Below are positions 23,801 to 37,264 of a DNA stretch of 64,000 bases, piece after piece. The stretch's first letter is position 1, and every line of letters begins with the position of its first letter. Position numbers and translations under genes: made by a program. The stretch is from Lepidodermella squamata. Taxonomy: Eukaryota; Gastrotricha. The stretch spans positions 4,526,001-4,590,000 of the forward strand of contig JBLDXI010000024.1 of NCBI GenBank assembly GCA_047495785.1, in the 5' to 3' direction. The notes beneath the pieces were generated by a model. It was not told the origin of the DNA. It saw only the letters and a program-made list of their open reading frames with translations, and did not search any database.

Positions 23801-26800
23801 TTTTGGATCAGTTTTCGAGTCAAACCCCTCAACTGCGATTGCATAGCCGTCTTGCTCACTCGAAAGGTAAAAATCGCTGTAGTAAGCATAGTAGGTCTGA
23901 TTATCGGCAGGATTTACAAGTGATATCAACATTGAATACGCCTGTGATTTGGCCAGCTGGTAGACAGTCTCCAGGCCAAGCCAGAAGTCACCTTTCATCC
24001 CATCTGGGCCTGAAAATCCGTTTCTGTATTCATTGTAGCTTCTGTTGAACAGAACGTCGAAGTTCGATCTCCGCTGAATCACAATCCAACCCATGGCTGT
24101 CGATTTACCCGGCGAAGTGTAGTACGTCGTCATATCGCAGTAGACCCGGGTCGGCTTCATACCGTATGGGTAGATGTAGTAGATTCCATCATCAGCCACG
24201 CCCTGGCCTATCATATCCACGCAATCAATTGGCTTGGGCCCTCGCCTACGGATCATCATTGTGGCTGATTTTAGGCTTTCATACCGACCTTTCCACGGGG
24301 CCCAGTAGACACCGCCTTCCCAGGTGTTAACGTCATAGATACCATTCAGGTTGCTCTCGCAACATTTTGCATTGTCCCAAGCTCCATTATGCCACCACCA
24401 GCCCGTTGTTTTAGAGGCTGAACAGCTCGAAGCTGCTTGATCCTTCGTTCTAAATGGCTGCCAATTGTGAGGACTCAACCCATCGCCAGCCACTTCGATT
24501 GAAGTGTTCTCCGAATTGTAGCCATACACAATGAGTTCGTAACTGGTATTGCTGTGCAGCCAAAACGCGTCATATCTCGCAGTTCGCTTCTCGCCATTAT
24601 AGTCTTCTAAGACAACTGCCAATTCGTAAGGAATATGGGTGTATTCAATGTTGGTCATTGCCCAAATCCATTTGTTCCCCAAATAGTAAGCCCCGTTAGG
24701 CGAGCCAAATCCGCGAACGTATGTTGTGAAGTTCTGCTCGAAACTCACACTCGGGTCGTTGTAGCGACGTTGTATGACAGTCCAACCGCCTTCAAGCGCA
24801 TTCATCTCGCAGTAAGCTGTGAAACTATCCCCTGTAACTGTGTAGAGAGTGTACGCTGAACTTGCAGCAGTTGGGTTGGCTTCTCTTATATCCAAACAGT
24901 CGCTGGGATACGGAAACTGTGGTCGAAGTTCTGAAATGATAATTCTGAAATATTTGCTATGACTAAAGTAAGAATCTTACGTTGCATCAAGTAAGGTATG
25001 GGGGATCGTCTAATCATCATCTTTGTCGATTTCATGCTCTCCCAGAAACCGCGCCAAGTTGCCCACGTGATCATTGAACCCTCAGTTTTCGCGGAGGCCC
25101 TTCCGTTCAGGTTAGCCGAGGCGCAGTCTTTCGCTTCACTAGCCGGCTTGTACCACCAGCCTCCAAAAGCTCCTTTTGCACAGCCGAAGGAGGTCGAGGT
25201 TCCTGTATCATTGTCGTAAGTGTAGAATCGCTGATTGTTAGCTTTGGGCAAGAAAGAATCGGAAGGGTTTCCAGTGCAGTCGAAATTGGAAACTCGAAGC
25301 GTGAAGCCTCCAGATTCGGGTTCAATGTAAAAATCTTTGTAATAAGCGATTTGCTCCACGTTATCAACCGAGGTTAGAACGATGATCATATCGTAGCGGT
25401 TCATCGAAGTAGTAATGGTATTGATGTAGTTGTTTCCCAACCAATGACTGCTCCCTAGTTCACCGAATCCGGCTCGATAATCGGCCCAGTTTTGATAGAA
25501 TTCTTTTTGCCCGTCTATGCGCTGCTGGAAAACCGTCCAGCCCCCGCCGTAGCTATTCATATCACAGAATACAGAAATTGGAGCTTTGGCGCCTGGAGGG
25601 TAGATGTTGTAGGTTCCATCAGTTAGTGAGGGTTGGCGAAGAGCATGGTCCTCGCAATCCACTTGAAGCATCGACCATTGATCTGAGGTTCAGAACAAAT
25701 TTCATACCTGGACTGGTCAGAGTTACCGAACTTACCGCAATGTGGCCATGGGTTTTCTTGATAACCAACTCCGAAAGACGTCGTATAACCGACAGGGCAC
25801 AAGCATTGGCAGCCTTTCTCGTAGGTACAGCAAGTCGAGCATGGGGCATGTGGTGGGCAGCCAAAAACCTTGAAAAAAGATTCTGCCTGCTGGCCAATGA
25901 AAGAAACCGGCACGATTCTCAACGACTTTGTCCTTATGTTTGGGCAAAAGTTCGTTGTAGCGTAAAAGCTCAAACTGCGAGCTCCGGGAAAGATCTTCAC
26001 ACCGGACAACGGATTGGCTTGTTGGTTCAAGATCGGGTAGTAAAGCCGGTCGTTTGTCTTTTCAACCAGGAACCAAAGTGAATAAGACGTGATGAAGCGA
26101 TTGTTGTTCGATTGCGACCTTCCCTTGACCGATAGAGCTGAAATCGACGTCGACCTACCGAAATTGATCTGGAAAAATTGCCGCCCGTCGTTTAGAGTAT
26201 TCGGCGTATAAAAGATCGCAGCTTTCTCGCTGTTATCATAGTCGGCTTTATCAGTAGCCGTATTCGAAACTCCGATTGATCCGCCCCATTTTGTCAAAGC
26301 TTCAACGATCAGCTCATTGTTGCAAACTTTTTCAGCACACAAAATAGAAAGATTCTTGAATGCTTCTCGTGAATTTACCTGGCGGTTGAGCGTCAATATA
26401 GTAGTTCTTCCCAGGCGCAAGCGTAGCGCACGATGTACCTGTCCATCTTTGGAAAAATAGGTTAATTTCGAATTATTGGAGTAATTCCATGGATCCAAAG
26501 TTACCCCACTGGGCAGTTGCATGAGCAAATGCCAATCGAATCACAGCAATCGAAACCTTCACAAAAATTGAATTTCAGCCTTGCCTTAGTCTTAACTCAG
26601 TCTTACATCTTTTTCCTTTGGCTGAACAGCCGAAAATGTCGACGACCATCGTTATTTTGGTATTGTAGTCCACTGGTATGATTTTCATCGCTTTTAGCTT
26701 CATAGGAGGACAGAACGTCTGAAGCGAAGGCGCAGTAGCATTCATCGGGCCGATGAAAAGCCTCGGAGACTGGTCGATTGCGGTATAGTAGTTGAAGGTA

Positions 26801-29800
26801 TACTCGTAGCCTGTATGCGACCACTGGACGTAGTAGGTTTTAATCCACTCGTCCTTGTTCGTGGGATCATTGCTGCCCGCCATTACAAGACCCGTGACAA
26901 CCTTCAGAATTGCAAATTCGATTTTCCAGAAGGATCGACCATCTTCGCTGAATCTTGGTGACCAGCCAATAGTTATGGTGTCTTTATTGTCCTGTTTTAA
27001 GCCATTGGCATCCGCTGGTGATCCACTATCGGCAGAAGTCACGTGGGCAATATATGGGAAATAGCTAGCTCCATCGAACAACTCATGCCAACAGTCACAC
27101 AGAGAAGTAACTAGAATACTGAGCCTGAAATCAAGTAAACAGGAAGCAATTCTAGGTTACATTTAGCCGTGCTAGCGCATCCCTTAACATCCGCGCGAAG
27201 AAAAGGCTTCACAGCATAGGATAGAATCCATATTGTCAACTCAGCAGCTTGAAGCCTTGGGCATATCTCTTGAGAATTTCGCGCTGTTTCAGCCCCGTTT
27301 CCTGCGAAAATGATCGGGGCAAGTTTCGTCCAAAAAGCCGTTGATTTGTGGACATGGATCTGCAGCTCTTTCGAACTAGGAAGGGCGCGATAGCTGACGA
27401 TGTAGTTCAGTATGCGCCCAGAACCCTGAAGTCCCTCAGTTCCGATAGATCGGACGAAGATTGGGCCGTTTGAGAACTTGAACCTAACCCAGGCAGGATC
27501 AGCAGGGGTATTGGCGATCGATGGATCAGGGCACCATGCCAGGTTTGTCTGGGCCAGGTTGGACGGAGGGTATGAAACGGTGCCATCGGTGTATACAGAA
27601 CTGGCCTCATACCCACTGGCTGCAACATAAGAGCTTGAAATTACGCTTTCAGCACAAGCGGATGAATAAGTGCCAGCTGGAAAAATTCAAAATGTTGAGC
27701 GATGCGTCTTTTAATGCATTTTTAACAAACTTTTGCTGCATTTGATGGTGGGCGGCAGGGCTGCTTTCTCGCATAGGGCTATATCGCTATTCTGCATATC
27801 GATATCATTCATACCAATGCCGCAGTTCCACCAGAAATTGCCAACGATTTCATAGCTCCCGGCATAATCAGGTTGACCTTGTAGCCAATTGATATAGCCT
27901 GTATCGTTCATTCGAGTACCGTCGTCCATTTCCCAAAATTCGGGCTTCTGCGGAAAATCGTATATCTTCAAAAGTGACATTCCAACGTAGACTGGATCGC
28001 GCCAGTGCGTCAAGTATCTAGCGAATTTCGCCTCCATGGGATAGTTTGTCGCTACCAGGTACGAGTTAATGAATTCACATTGCTGCCGAGCACTGCGAAA
28101 CTTATGCCCACTGACAGTCCCAATTTTTTTGTAACACCTTCCGTTGAAAAAGTTCTGAATTATAGAAACATTTTACTGAAGTTCTTATTGAAAACATGCG
28201 TAAATACCCATCCAATGTCACACTCCAAGCAGGGCAAGGGCCGCTCGCAGATGAAAAACCCATTGATTGTGTTAGTGTCGACAGTAGTCCTGACTCTAAC
28301 TGAAGTACTGTTCCAGTAAAGATAGGCCCACTTATGGGTATTTTGAGGAAATCCGTCCGCCCAAAATGTAGAATCATTCGCTGCGCCAAACACTCCATTT
28401 GGGAAGGGCGCGTTGTTATCAAGATCCCAGTCTGATTCGCGAAAATAACATTTTCATTATAGATAACAAGAAGAATATTCCTACTTTCATCCGGATCGCC
28501 GACTTGAGAGATATCAGAAGAATCAGGCGTGCGACTCAATCGAAGACTGTTGTCTAAGCCAATCCAGATTGCAGAACCCGTCATAACACTGCTGCTCGAG
28601 CTGATAAATGCAACGAGCTGAGCGAACACTTTGGCATCGGTTATCGATACCAAGTTGAAAGTGTTGAAGGCGTCGTAACAATAACCTCGAGCGTCAAAGG
28701 GGTTAGATTTTGTGACGGAACTAATCAAAAAGATCTGTAGGATGCATATCAAAAACGCGAAAAAGATTTTACGTGACAAGTTTGTAGCAGCTTGAACCGA
28801 CAGATGTGAAGCCTTCTGGGCAAAGATCGGAGCAAGTTGCGGCTGAAGGCACCGTGCAGACAGGAATAGACTCGTCTTGACAATTACGGGTGTAGATGTA
28901 CATATTATTGTTGATTCGCGTGCAAGGCTGGTACCAATTGTTACCCCACGGCAGAGATGCGAGCCTGTTGTTGGGATAGCTTTCCCATGTAGATGGCTCA
29001 CCTTCCCATTTGTATGCCGCTGAGCCATAGAACAACAGTAATATAATTTACTCAATCCTCAATCGCTTACTTTTGTTTCTGAGGACTAAATCAATCCAGA
29101 AGCCCTCCTTTTGCAACTCGTTAATTGCTCGAGTCATTAGCTCGCTTTCGTAGCGTTGCATCAGCGTCAAAGGGCGAAGTCCGGCGGCCTGGCATTTGCT
29201 TACCATCTTAGGCCTATCACCTGTGTCGCTGAATAGCCAGACGCATTTGTTGGGCGCGACTCGATAGCCGGCGTTGAGTTTTGTAAGGCCAGAATCATCA
29301 GCTGGCGATTGGCACTCTGAAGAGTAGGAATGTGTTAACAAGTATTATACAGTGTGTCATTCGCTGCATACGCTTATTTTAGCGTAGCGAATTTTTCATG
29401 GTTACATATGATTTTGGGAGAGGCTTTAGTCGCTAAGTTTATGTGGTTTAGAGGATTTTGACGTAGCTATCAAAATGAGATAAGAGATAAAATTGATATT
29501 TCATGAAAGAACCTAGTGCGCGTTTATACATCGTAATAATATCTTTTCCCTCCCTCCAAAGTCGCAATTACGGAACATATATGAGATTGAGCAATGGAAA
29601 ATTGGTGAATATGAGCTTGAAAACATCATTTTCGCCTCTCGCATATGTTCGAAAATGCCACAAATGTGAAATGCACGTAGATCAGCGGTTCCCAAACTTT
29701 TTGACTCGTAGTAGTGTCCTATGAGAATGGCTCGTAGAACACCTTGCTAAATTGAATGAAATTTGGTTGGGAATGGATACAATTTTTTGAGCTACACATT

Positions 29801-32800
29801 GATTAGTCTTAACATTGATTTTGGATGGCAACTTATAGCTCGAAAGAGAAGAAATCTCAGGTGAAACTAAGCGCGCGAGCGAAGCTAGGAAATTTTGATA
29901 CTGAAAAACCACGTATAACTTCTTAAAAATGAGAAAATGGCTCGGGGTTTTTCCATTCATATTCCATTCCTTTTTTTTGAGCCACGTCAAAATCCTTTTA
30001 ATCACATAAACACAGCGACATCCAAAACCATGTTCAACAGTGGAAAAATGTATTATTGCATTGTATGTACATTGTATGTATATTGCAAACAATTTAGGAA
30101 ACACTGTACAAGTTATAAGCTTCTTACCCAGGCAAGACGTAGGCGTATTTGCATACTCGCAGATGAAACGAAATTTCGTAGAGGTGTCGAATGACGTGAT
30201 ATTTCCAGCAGGTCCACTTGTTACTGTTCTTGAGCTGTTGCAAAACGGAACTAGCAATTGATCGGCTTTGGAGAGAAGAGCGGCGTAACAGTCTGGCGTA
30301 GTAGGCCAAGTTGCGTCTCCGATAATCGATTCTGCGGAAAACATTAAAGAAGTTCGTTGTTCATTGTAGTTCGGCAATTAACTCACTGCTGAGCGCTTGG
30401 GTAGCATTGCTGAGCGAGTTTGGCCAAGACCAAATGCCGTAGGAATCTGAAATGCGGTCCATCAAATCGGCTGATTTTTTTGCTTACTTAAGGTCTTACT
30501 TAAAGATAATGAAGTCCAGTAATAAGGATCGACAGCTTTTTCATGGTTGACCAAGGCTTGCAGCTTATTTGACGTATCTGGGACAGCCAGATAGGCCCCT
30601 CTGCTGTAGCATTTCCAACTTGCATCAGCCCATGTTGCCCTAAAAAAGGATTATAAAATAAAGCGACTGCATAATGCCTTGACTTACGTTTGAGTGGAAA
30701 AGAAAACACAAGTGTCAGTTTTAGTCGAAGGGTCTGAATACCGCACAAAAGGACATTTACAGCATCCATCCTAAGAATTTTCCTTTTATCAGAGTACTGA
30801 TTCGTACGGAAAACTCACATCGACACATTCAGGAGGCGCTTGAGTTGTTACGGTAAGTGTCGCGCCGTTACCGTACCAACCATATTTCTGGCACAGAACC
30901 CTAGCAGTGAAGCCGGAGGACTTAGAAATCCACATACTCGATGTTTGATCCAGTGCGCCCGAATATAGCTCGTCGGCAGCGGGTCTGAAGGTGTAAGCAT
31001 ACATTGTTGAATCCAAGCTATCATATGGGTTTATATCCAAGGCGTCACTTGCGATGAAGTTGCTGGAACTCATCCACTTCCACACCGAATTGTCTGCGTA
31101 CAACCCAACGAAATACGGGTTGCCAGTGGACAATATATTGTTGTGATTGGCAGCAACGCGTAGCCACATCAGAGCACTCTCAGTGTTAGCTACAAACAGA
31201 TCTTTCCACCAATCATGGTGGCACCAATCTCGGCCGTTGCCTAGACTCGTTTCGCCCCAGCCTGGATTCTGGTAGCACATTTGACCCCACTTGTACCACC
31301 CGGCATCAGTTGGGCAGAACCAGCAGGCTGAAGAGACCTCGCAGATGTATCGAGCTGATTTGTTGAACATGTTATCACCGACTGGCAGGTACCATTGAGA
31401 GCGAGACTTGCTGTAAGATAAGTGGGCAATGTAGTTATTTGAACCATCGCTATACACTGTCGGGCGGGTTTGCCAGATGAGGTAACTCCATGGCGAGGGA
31501 GAGGGTGAAAATTGATTCGTGGAGATGTCGGTATTCACTATAGGACCAGTGCCATCCGACCAGTACCATCTACCATCGGGATCGCCACTATAACCATTGT
31601 ATCCGAAATTGGAATTTGGTTTCCTTCGAGATCGGCGGGCCCAGTCTTGCAAGCCAATGAAGTAGAATCTGTCAGTGTTCAATTTCTCGACACCTCCATT
31701 CATAATGAACTTGAATTCATCCAATGAGTTGAAATTCACAAAGGAAGCCCCGTTAGCAAGCTTGAATATAACAAACTTGGGATACACTAACGTAAAATGA
31801 GTTTACAACTTACGCAAGTTTTCAAGGCAATCATATAGGTTGTTGAATGGCTGTAACAGACAAGTTTTCTTAATTTAGATTTCAACATTAAAAGAAGTCT
31901 TACGGGGCCACCCAGTAACAAGCATCATAGCACTCGGAATATACATAGCCAGGCGGGCAAGTAGCTATATAAATAGAAGTCAAAGCGTGGGATCAAGCAG
32001 TTTTACGGACTTACGGGTGGTTGGGCACTTTGAGAATGAGCAGGTCTGTTGGTAACCATAAATTCCCGACATCTGACAAACCGCCTTGGCTGTATCCGTA
32101 CTTGAAGCCGCTGTCCATTGCGAGGCTGGTTGGTCACTAATTCCTGAGAAGCTATTCGATTTGCTTATAGAAGTGATCATATAGGCGTATGGAGCTGGTC
32201 CCGAAGATGAAGCCAAGTCGAAGGAATCTGAACCTGATACACCAGTCCCATCCGACCATTCGTAACCCCCTCCGCTAGCTGTTTCGAGCCCTATCCAGAT
32301 CTTAGTTCCGCTGGACATCAAACCAGCTTGAGCGGTTACCATTCGAACGTAGAGCGTGGTCATTTCAGTTTTTGGGTACCACAAATCAGCGTTAGCCTCT
32401 AGGTTGGTGCAAATAGCTTTCTTAGAGTCATAAGTGTCTTCGTCATCATCTGTCAGCCCCATGAAGCAATAAGTGCCGAATTTGAACCAACCAGTCGGAC
32501 AAATGGTACAAGCCGAATTGTACTCGCAAACGTACGAAGCTTGGTAGTTAAAATTGTTATCGCTCCCAACAGGAAGGTACCACAATGAATTTCTCGTATC
32601 CCATCGCAGGAATGTGATGTAAGGAGCACTGTTTTTGTCACCTGAAATCGTTGGCTGCTTCTCCCAAACCAAAAAGTCGTAGGGCTCGGAGCCGGAGACG
32701 AAAGATCCAGCGATTGAATCATAGGGAATCGGCGCCTCGGGAATGGTATCATCCTGCCATTTCCAAATTCCATCGGCATCGCCCTTGTAGCCGTTGATTC

Positions 32801-35800
32801 CGATTGCCAGATCGCCAGTGGACCTGCGGACCCAGTCCCCAAGGCCGATGAACCAATCTTTCTTCTTATCCAACAACGTCGTGACAAATCTGAACTCACT
32901 GCTCGTATTCAGGTTCACTAGAGTCGAGCCAGCTTTCACCTGGTCCAAAGAAATCGATACAACTGGATTAATATAAAATGTCTTTCAACTAACACAATCG
33001 GCAAGTGCATCCAGATAGCTTGCTGCATTGCTGCTCAAACGATAACTTGACGATCTTAGTTGGCTAGACAATTAGAATCTTACCTAACAACTTTGTAGCA
33101 CGAGTCAAAGCACGCCGAGTAGGTATAACCATCAGGACAAGTTGCTGTTGAGCAATTCAATAGATTCAATAGAAGAGATGTTAACTTCATGAAACTTACG
33201 AGTGATCGGGCACTTTTTGTAACATGCGTACTGAGTAGCGGCGGCGGACGCCACGACATCTCCCTCGCAAGCGATTTTCTGTGGTATTCAATTTGTTCAG
33301 AAATCCCGATGACTCATCAAAACTCACATTCCCACTATTGGAACACGGAGAGTCGTGCCAGCCGTCGAACATCATAGCAGCGCACTGGCTACCGGACTGA
33401 TCGTTAGGCTCTAGCCCACCTGCAAGCCTCCAGTTCACATGTAGTGGACTAGCCAGGACCTTACCAGCCGTATCCCAATAATAGTCGGCTAAAATAAAAG
33501 CTTAACAAGTAGTGAATAATGAGGCAAAGAAAAGCTTACAGTCCAAGTGGTTGTACCCAATCCAAGCTTGGTAACTCCAAATTCGCCACAAACTGTCGAA
33601 GCCGCTATAGTCAGAATTATACTTAGCATCGAGCCCCCACGCCCAATAGAAAGGTTCAAACTGCTGCCGTATGGTTGCCAGAAAGCCATCCTTGGCCTGG
33701 CAAATCTGCTCGGCCTTAAGTCGGTTTACATAATCATTCCCCCAGTTCCCGCCGGTCGAAACACCCGTCGAGTAGCATCTGTCAAAAATTCTCATGTTTT
33801 CGATCTTATTCCGGCTTGTGCCAGGTTTGCAAACAGGCATGTTCGAACACGGGTTCCGAATCATACAAACCATGGGCTGGAAACCCCACCAGTAGTCGAA
33901 GGTCCGCAGCAAAGGACGCTTTTTATGCTGAGAAAGAAAATTTTAGACAGGCTATTATCAGTGATCTTACTCACCGGAAGCATGCAGATGAACTCAATGT
34001 CGTAACGAGGCTCGCCACTGAACCATAGGGAGCTATCGATTTCAACTGGGGGATATGTGTGCCAGTACCATTTATTCTGCGAATGGTCCCGATATCCGCC
34101 AACCAATAGACAAATGTCATTCCATGTGTCTAGGTTCTTGTCTACAGGCTTCAAGTCCAACTGAATATTCAGCTCCGTCGCTAGCCACTTGATGAGGTTA
34201 GCCATTTTAGCCTGAGGGTCCCCTGACTCGAACGTGGCCAACGTAGCGCCGGCGTGAGTACAGGAAGCATAGGCGTTAAACGGCCGGGTTGTGTAATCAC
34301 CGAAATTCCACGACGAAGGCGTGTTGACTACGAAGTAGCAGTTGTTATCCTGCAGAAAGGTTCCACAAGGGCAACAGTTTTCTACAGTTTGGGCTGCGAA
34401 AGATAGAAATTCAGTAAAATAATCCTATCTCTATCTACAATTTCAAAATACGGGCTGAAGTGAATCCGGACGGATAAGCACTTGGGTCAAGGCTGAATTT
34501 TTTGTATACACTGTCGGCCGTCCAAGTTTTCGAATTCTGACTTGTGAAAGTTTGATGACCCGCGTAAGAGGTTGTATCGGCTGAAAAAAAGAATGGAATT
34601 ACTATCACTAGCAGGATCTTGATACTTACGAATAGTGCAGTCGTTGCCAGTCCAGCCAGTTGGGCAGTGGCATCTACAGAATTTTTATATTAAGAACGGA
34701 ATTCAAGCCTTCGATTTGAAGCTTACTGATTTCCTCCGCCCCATAAACACCAACCACCTTGAGAAATATTGTTAGCGATGTATCTAAGGAAATTCTTCAG
34801 GATTGATTACCATTAGAGCATGCTGGATGGCAAACAGCTGAAAGTAAGATAATAGTTGAGGGTTGCAAAAATGTTGGCAGATATCCACTAGCCTATTTCG
34901 CAACGAACGCCTCGCCAGTTGTACGAATTGCAGGTGCATTGGCTGCAAATTTGAAGCTCAGTTTCGCAGCTAGTAAATTTAGAGGAAAATCTTACTTGGG
35001 ACCGCTACAGTTGCCGCCATTTTGGCACCAATCATCTTGGCAGTACCCTGTTACAAAAATGCTGAAATTGTTACTTCGAACTCGTTCAGGTTCACTGACA
35101 TTGATCACAGGCGACGCCTTTCCAGAGAGTGTCGCACGTGCAGTTGTTGAGAGCTATGCAGGTTCCGTGGCTATTGCACTCGTTCGAAGATGGACACGAG
35201 GGCTGCGTACAGCTGGCACCCTTCCAACCGTATGCACACTGGCAAACCTCGGGTGTGACGCAAGTCCCCCCATTCGCGCAGCCAGCCGAGCATATTGCTG
35301 TAATATTCAAGATTTTACGAGATAATTTCGCAAAATTATCGAAAATTACGCGTTTGGCACTGAGCACCCTTCCATCCAGTCGGGCATTTGCATTTGTTCG
35401 GCGAGGTACAGTTGCCACCATTTTGGCACGATGGATTGCAAACAGCTGTTACGTTTCCAAAATAAGTCATGCTTGAGGATAGGAGGAAATATATCTAACG
35501 AATTGTGCAGAGTGTGCCGTTCCACTTTGCCGTATCGCATGTACACACGTTCGGTAAACTACAGACGCCGCCATTCTGGCAGCTCGGGTCGCAAACAGCT
35601 GGAAATTAGGATTATTCAATTCCCGATTAAATTCTGCAATGATATTACTTACCTGAGTCGCACAAAGTCCCGTTGTATCCCGATTGGCACGTACATCTAT
35701 CCGGCGCAGTACAGTTCCCTTTAACGCAAGCAGGGCTACAGATCGCTGTAAATGGAGTTTTTTCTGAGAAGATACTTCAGTTTTGATAGGGAAAGCTTAC

Positions 35801-37135
35801 GAGTATCACATGTTGGGCCGGTATAGCTGCTCGAGCACTTGCAAGTATTTGCCGAAATGCACGTCCCGCCATTGTTGCATGTCGAGGCACAAAGAGCTAA
35901 TAGCCAGTCGCCAATACAATTAACAGCGAGCAATAATTGTTCCACTGAACTTACGAGCTGGTGTTGTGGGTATTACTGTAAATAAAACAGAGCTAGGCTT
36001 AGATGAAACTACGTCATTTCAATCCCATCTTACGCGACTCGCAGTAACGGCCAGTGTATCCAGATGTGCATCTGCAAATCGTTTTACCCTGACACGTTCC
36101 GCCATTTCGACACGGGGCGTAACCATCCCCTTGCGGTGTGTTATCATCGCAAATATAACCAGCGGTTGCAGAAAGTTCTGTTCAGTCGGACAAAAAACGG
36201 TGTGCGAGAATTTAATACGTAATTCATGCAACTCTTAGCACGCTTAAAACCCCAGCCAGTGCAACAGAAATCAACCAATTAGCAGCAGGATAAAATTACA
36301 CCACATGACTTATTTCTGTCACTTGCGAGTTCACTATATCAGGAAGACATAGGTTAGGGGTAGTTTTTTACGCATTTACGGAACTTAATCCGAAAATGAA
36401 AGCCAGCAGGGACGGGTTTCATTTTTTACCCGCTTTTTCCCGGTTGCACCCGGTTTACTCGGTACCGACGCCCCTGAATTTCAAATATAAACCCTGGTCA
36501 GATTCCGGGCCCCCGATACCTTCTATTGAGGTGCCTTTTTCGCTAATGCCTAAAACAAGGTCGTGTATGGAAATATGTGTGCTGAAAATATTAAATTTCG
36601 TGTTACACTTTGATTTAAAGTTGATAGTGCGATGGAACGGCATCGCATAAAAATGCTTTTCAAGATAACTCCTAACGATCATTTTCTCCGCTTGGATCCG
36701 ATCATTATAAAGGTTTTCTCACAATTTAGGTAAATCGCCCGCAGTATAATTATTCTACACTTCGGAACACTAAGAAATCCTCGTAAAAAAAATAAGTTGA
36801 GCATTGAATCAAGCCCACGAGCCCCTATGAATTTATGCTCACGCTCGCAGTGCTTGCCACTAGTCGTGATTGGACATAGGCAGTATTGGTAGTGGACACA
36901 AGTGCCGCCATTTTCGCAGTTGTTATTTGAATCGCTTTGATCGCACACCGGAGGTGGTGGAGCACCCATGCCCATGCCCATGCCCATGCCCATTCCCATG
37001 CCCATTCCCATACCCATACCTTGACCTGATTCCGGACGATAATGCAATAAGCAGATATGTTAAAAGACAATGCCAACCGGTGACATGAGTGATTTCGGCA
37101 AACAAGAGTATTGACAGCAATACGCCAATCTTCAT
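20133..37135 (-). CDS. Gene 2: giant EGF / C-type lectin / discoidin / fibrinogen / Sushi receptor without channel
   Basis: The proposed minus-strand model has about 46 exons, from the signal peptide [20 protein letters not shown] (37078-37135) to stop at 20133. Domain order: Gly-Met repeat, about 10 EGF, about 10 C-type-lectin-like domains (CTLD, 34.4-27.7 kb), discoidin-like 1 and 2 (27676-27171 and 27110-26607), EGF-like, discoidin-like 3, 5 FReD, PAN/Apple-like, 4 Sushi, a short hydrophobic stretch and a polar tail. Selected exons: 36843-37025, 36034-36177, 35100-35298, 33975-34393, 33540-33927, 32015-32962, 30819-31786, 27731-28154, 25736-26326, 24981-25682, 22645-24930, 20889-22585. It likely acts as a cell-surface or secreted multi-ligand lectin. 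Unlike genes 1 and 3 it has no PLAT or polycystin channel. The last five exons (below 20.9 kb) are the weakest part. Two AATAAA signals directly follow the stop (20100-20112, minus). Confidence 0.75.
20889..25682 (-). other. Gene 2 block: five fibrinogen-related domains, PAN-like and four Sushi
   Basis: Exons 24981-25682 (FReD 1), 22645-24930 (FReD 2-4 in one exon) and 20889-22585 (FReD 5, PAN/Apple-like, Sushi 1-4). FReD marks (DC..., YC(D/E)M, GGWTV(F/I)Q(Q/R)R, W(L/I)G, GGWW, NLNG) are all visible. FReD 5 is followed by the same PAN-like plus Sushi order as in genes 1 and 3, so the three ectodomains share one ancestor. The donor at the end of Sushi 4 is ambiguous (20889 or 20893) and the following intron would be only 28-32 nt. 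Confidence 0.82.
25736..27676 (-). other. Gene 2 block: three discoidin-like domains
   Basis: Domain 1: 27171-27676. Domain 2: 26607-27110. An EGF-like linker is split over exon 26515-26556 and the next exon (acceptor near 26440). Domain 3: 25736-26326. Domain 3 has KWGGSIGVS and ends [12 protein letters not shown], matching the single discoidin-like domain of genes 1 and 3 including the Cys-rich NPWPHCG tail. Domains 1 and 2 are more divergent, recognised by length, buried Trp pattern and closing Gly-Cys. Confidence 0.6.
27731..34580 (-). other. Gene 2 block: about ten C-type-lectin-like domains
   Basis: Exons include 34452-34580, 33975-34393, 33540-33927, 33328-33488, 33200-33278, 33084-33144, 32996-33054, 32015-32962, 31912-31964, 31814-31850, 30819-31786, 30688-30770, 30500-30639, 30387-30470, 30128-30331, 29071-29316, 28773-29029, 28485-28720, 28208-28431 and 27731-28154. 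CTLD hallmarks are present: a W-I/F-GL(D/G/Q)-type strand, (Y/W)WSDGTG, and closing C-E. The second CTLD has LEPND followed by WHDSPC, that is the EPN plus W-x-D calcium/sugar site of mannose-type CTLDs. Most others lack EPN or QPD and may bind ligands without calcium. Confidence 0.75.
34630..37135 (-). other. Gene 2 block: signal peptide, Gly-Met repeat and EGF array
   Basis: Exons (minus order): 37078-37135, 36843-37025, 36034-36177, 35955-35975, 35801-35896, 35653-35745, 35500-35598, 35350-35455, 35100-35298, 34996-35047, 34893-34942, 34811-34837, 34727-34757, 34630-34673. Exon 2 starts with about ten GM dipeptides and a proline run before an EGF. The exons down to 35100 (exon 9) are joined by phase 1 introns. 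The last EGFs are cut into small pieces by phase-1 and phase-2 introns. The donor after 34893 is GC rather than GT if the frame is to be kept. Confidence 0.75.
36966..37022 (-). repeat. Coding Gly-Met hexanucleotide repeat
   Basis: About ten repeats of a GGxATG hexamer encode alternating glycine and methionine at the start of exon 2 of gene 2. The duplicated exon at 44.4 kb has a poly-glycine run in the same position, so this linker site tolerates rapid repeat change. Confidence 0.85.
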
Positions 37136-37264
37136 GAAGCTTCTATTATACTTGGATTTAACGCTATCAAACGGCCACTAGAAGTACTTTTGTGAATTAG
37201 AGCAAAAGGACGGCAGAATTAATATGTCAAATGCAGATGAATTCCAATCGGTCAACTGGACACG

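Noticed and set aside
31814-31964. Suspected frameshift in gene 2 between CTLD exons
   Set aside because: Using the earlier donor (TGG before GTGGCC at 31912) in phase 0 restores the frame, so no frameshift is needed.
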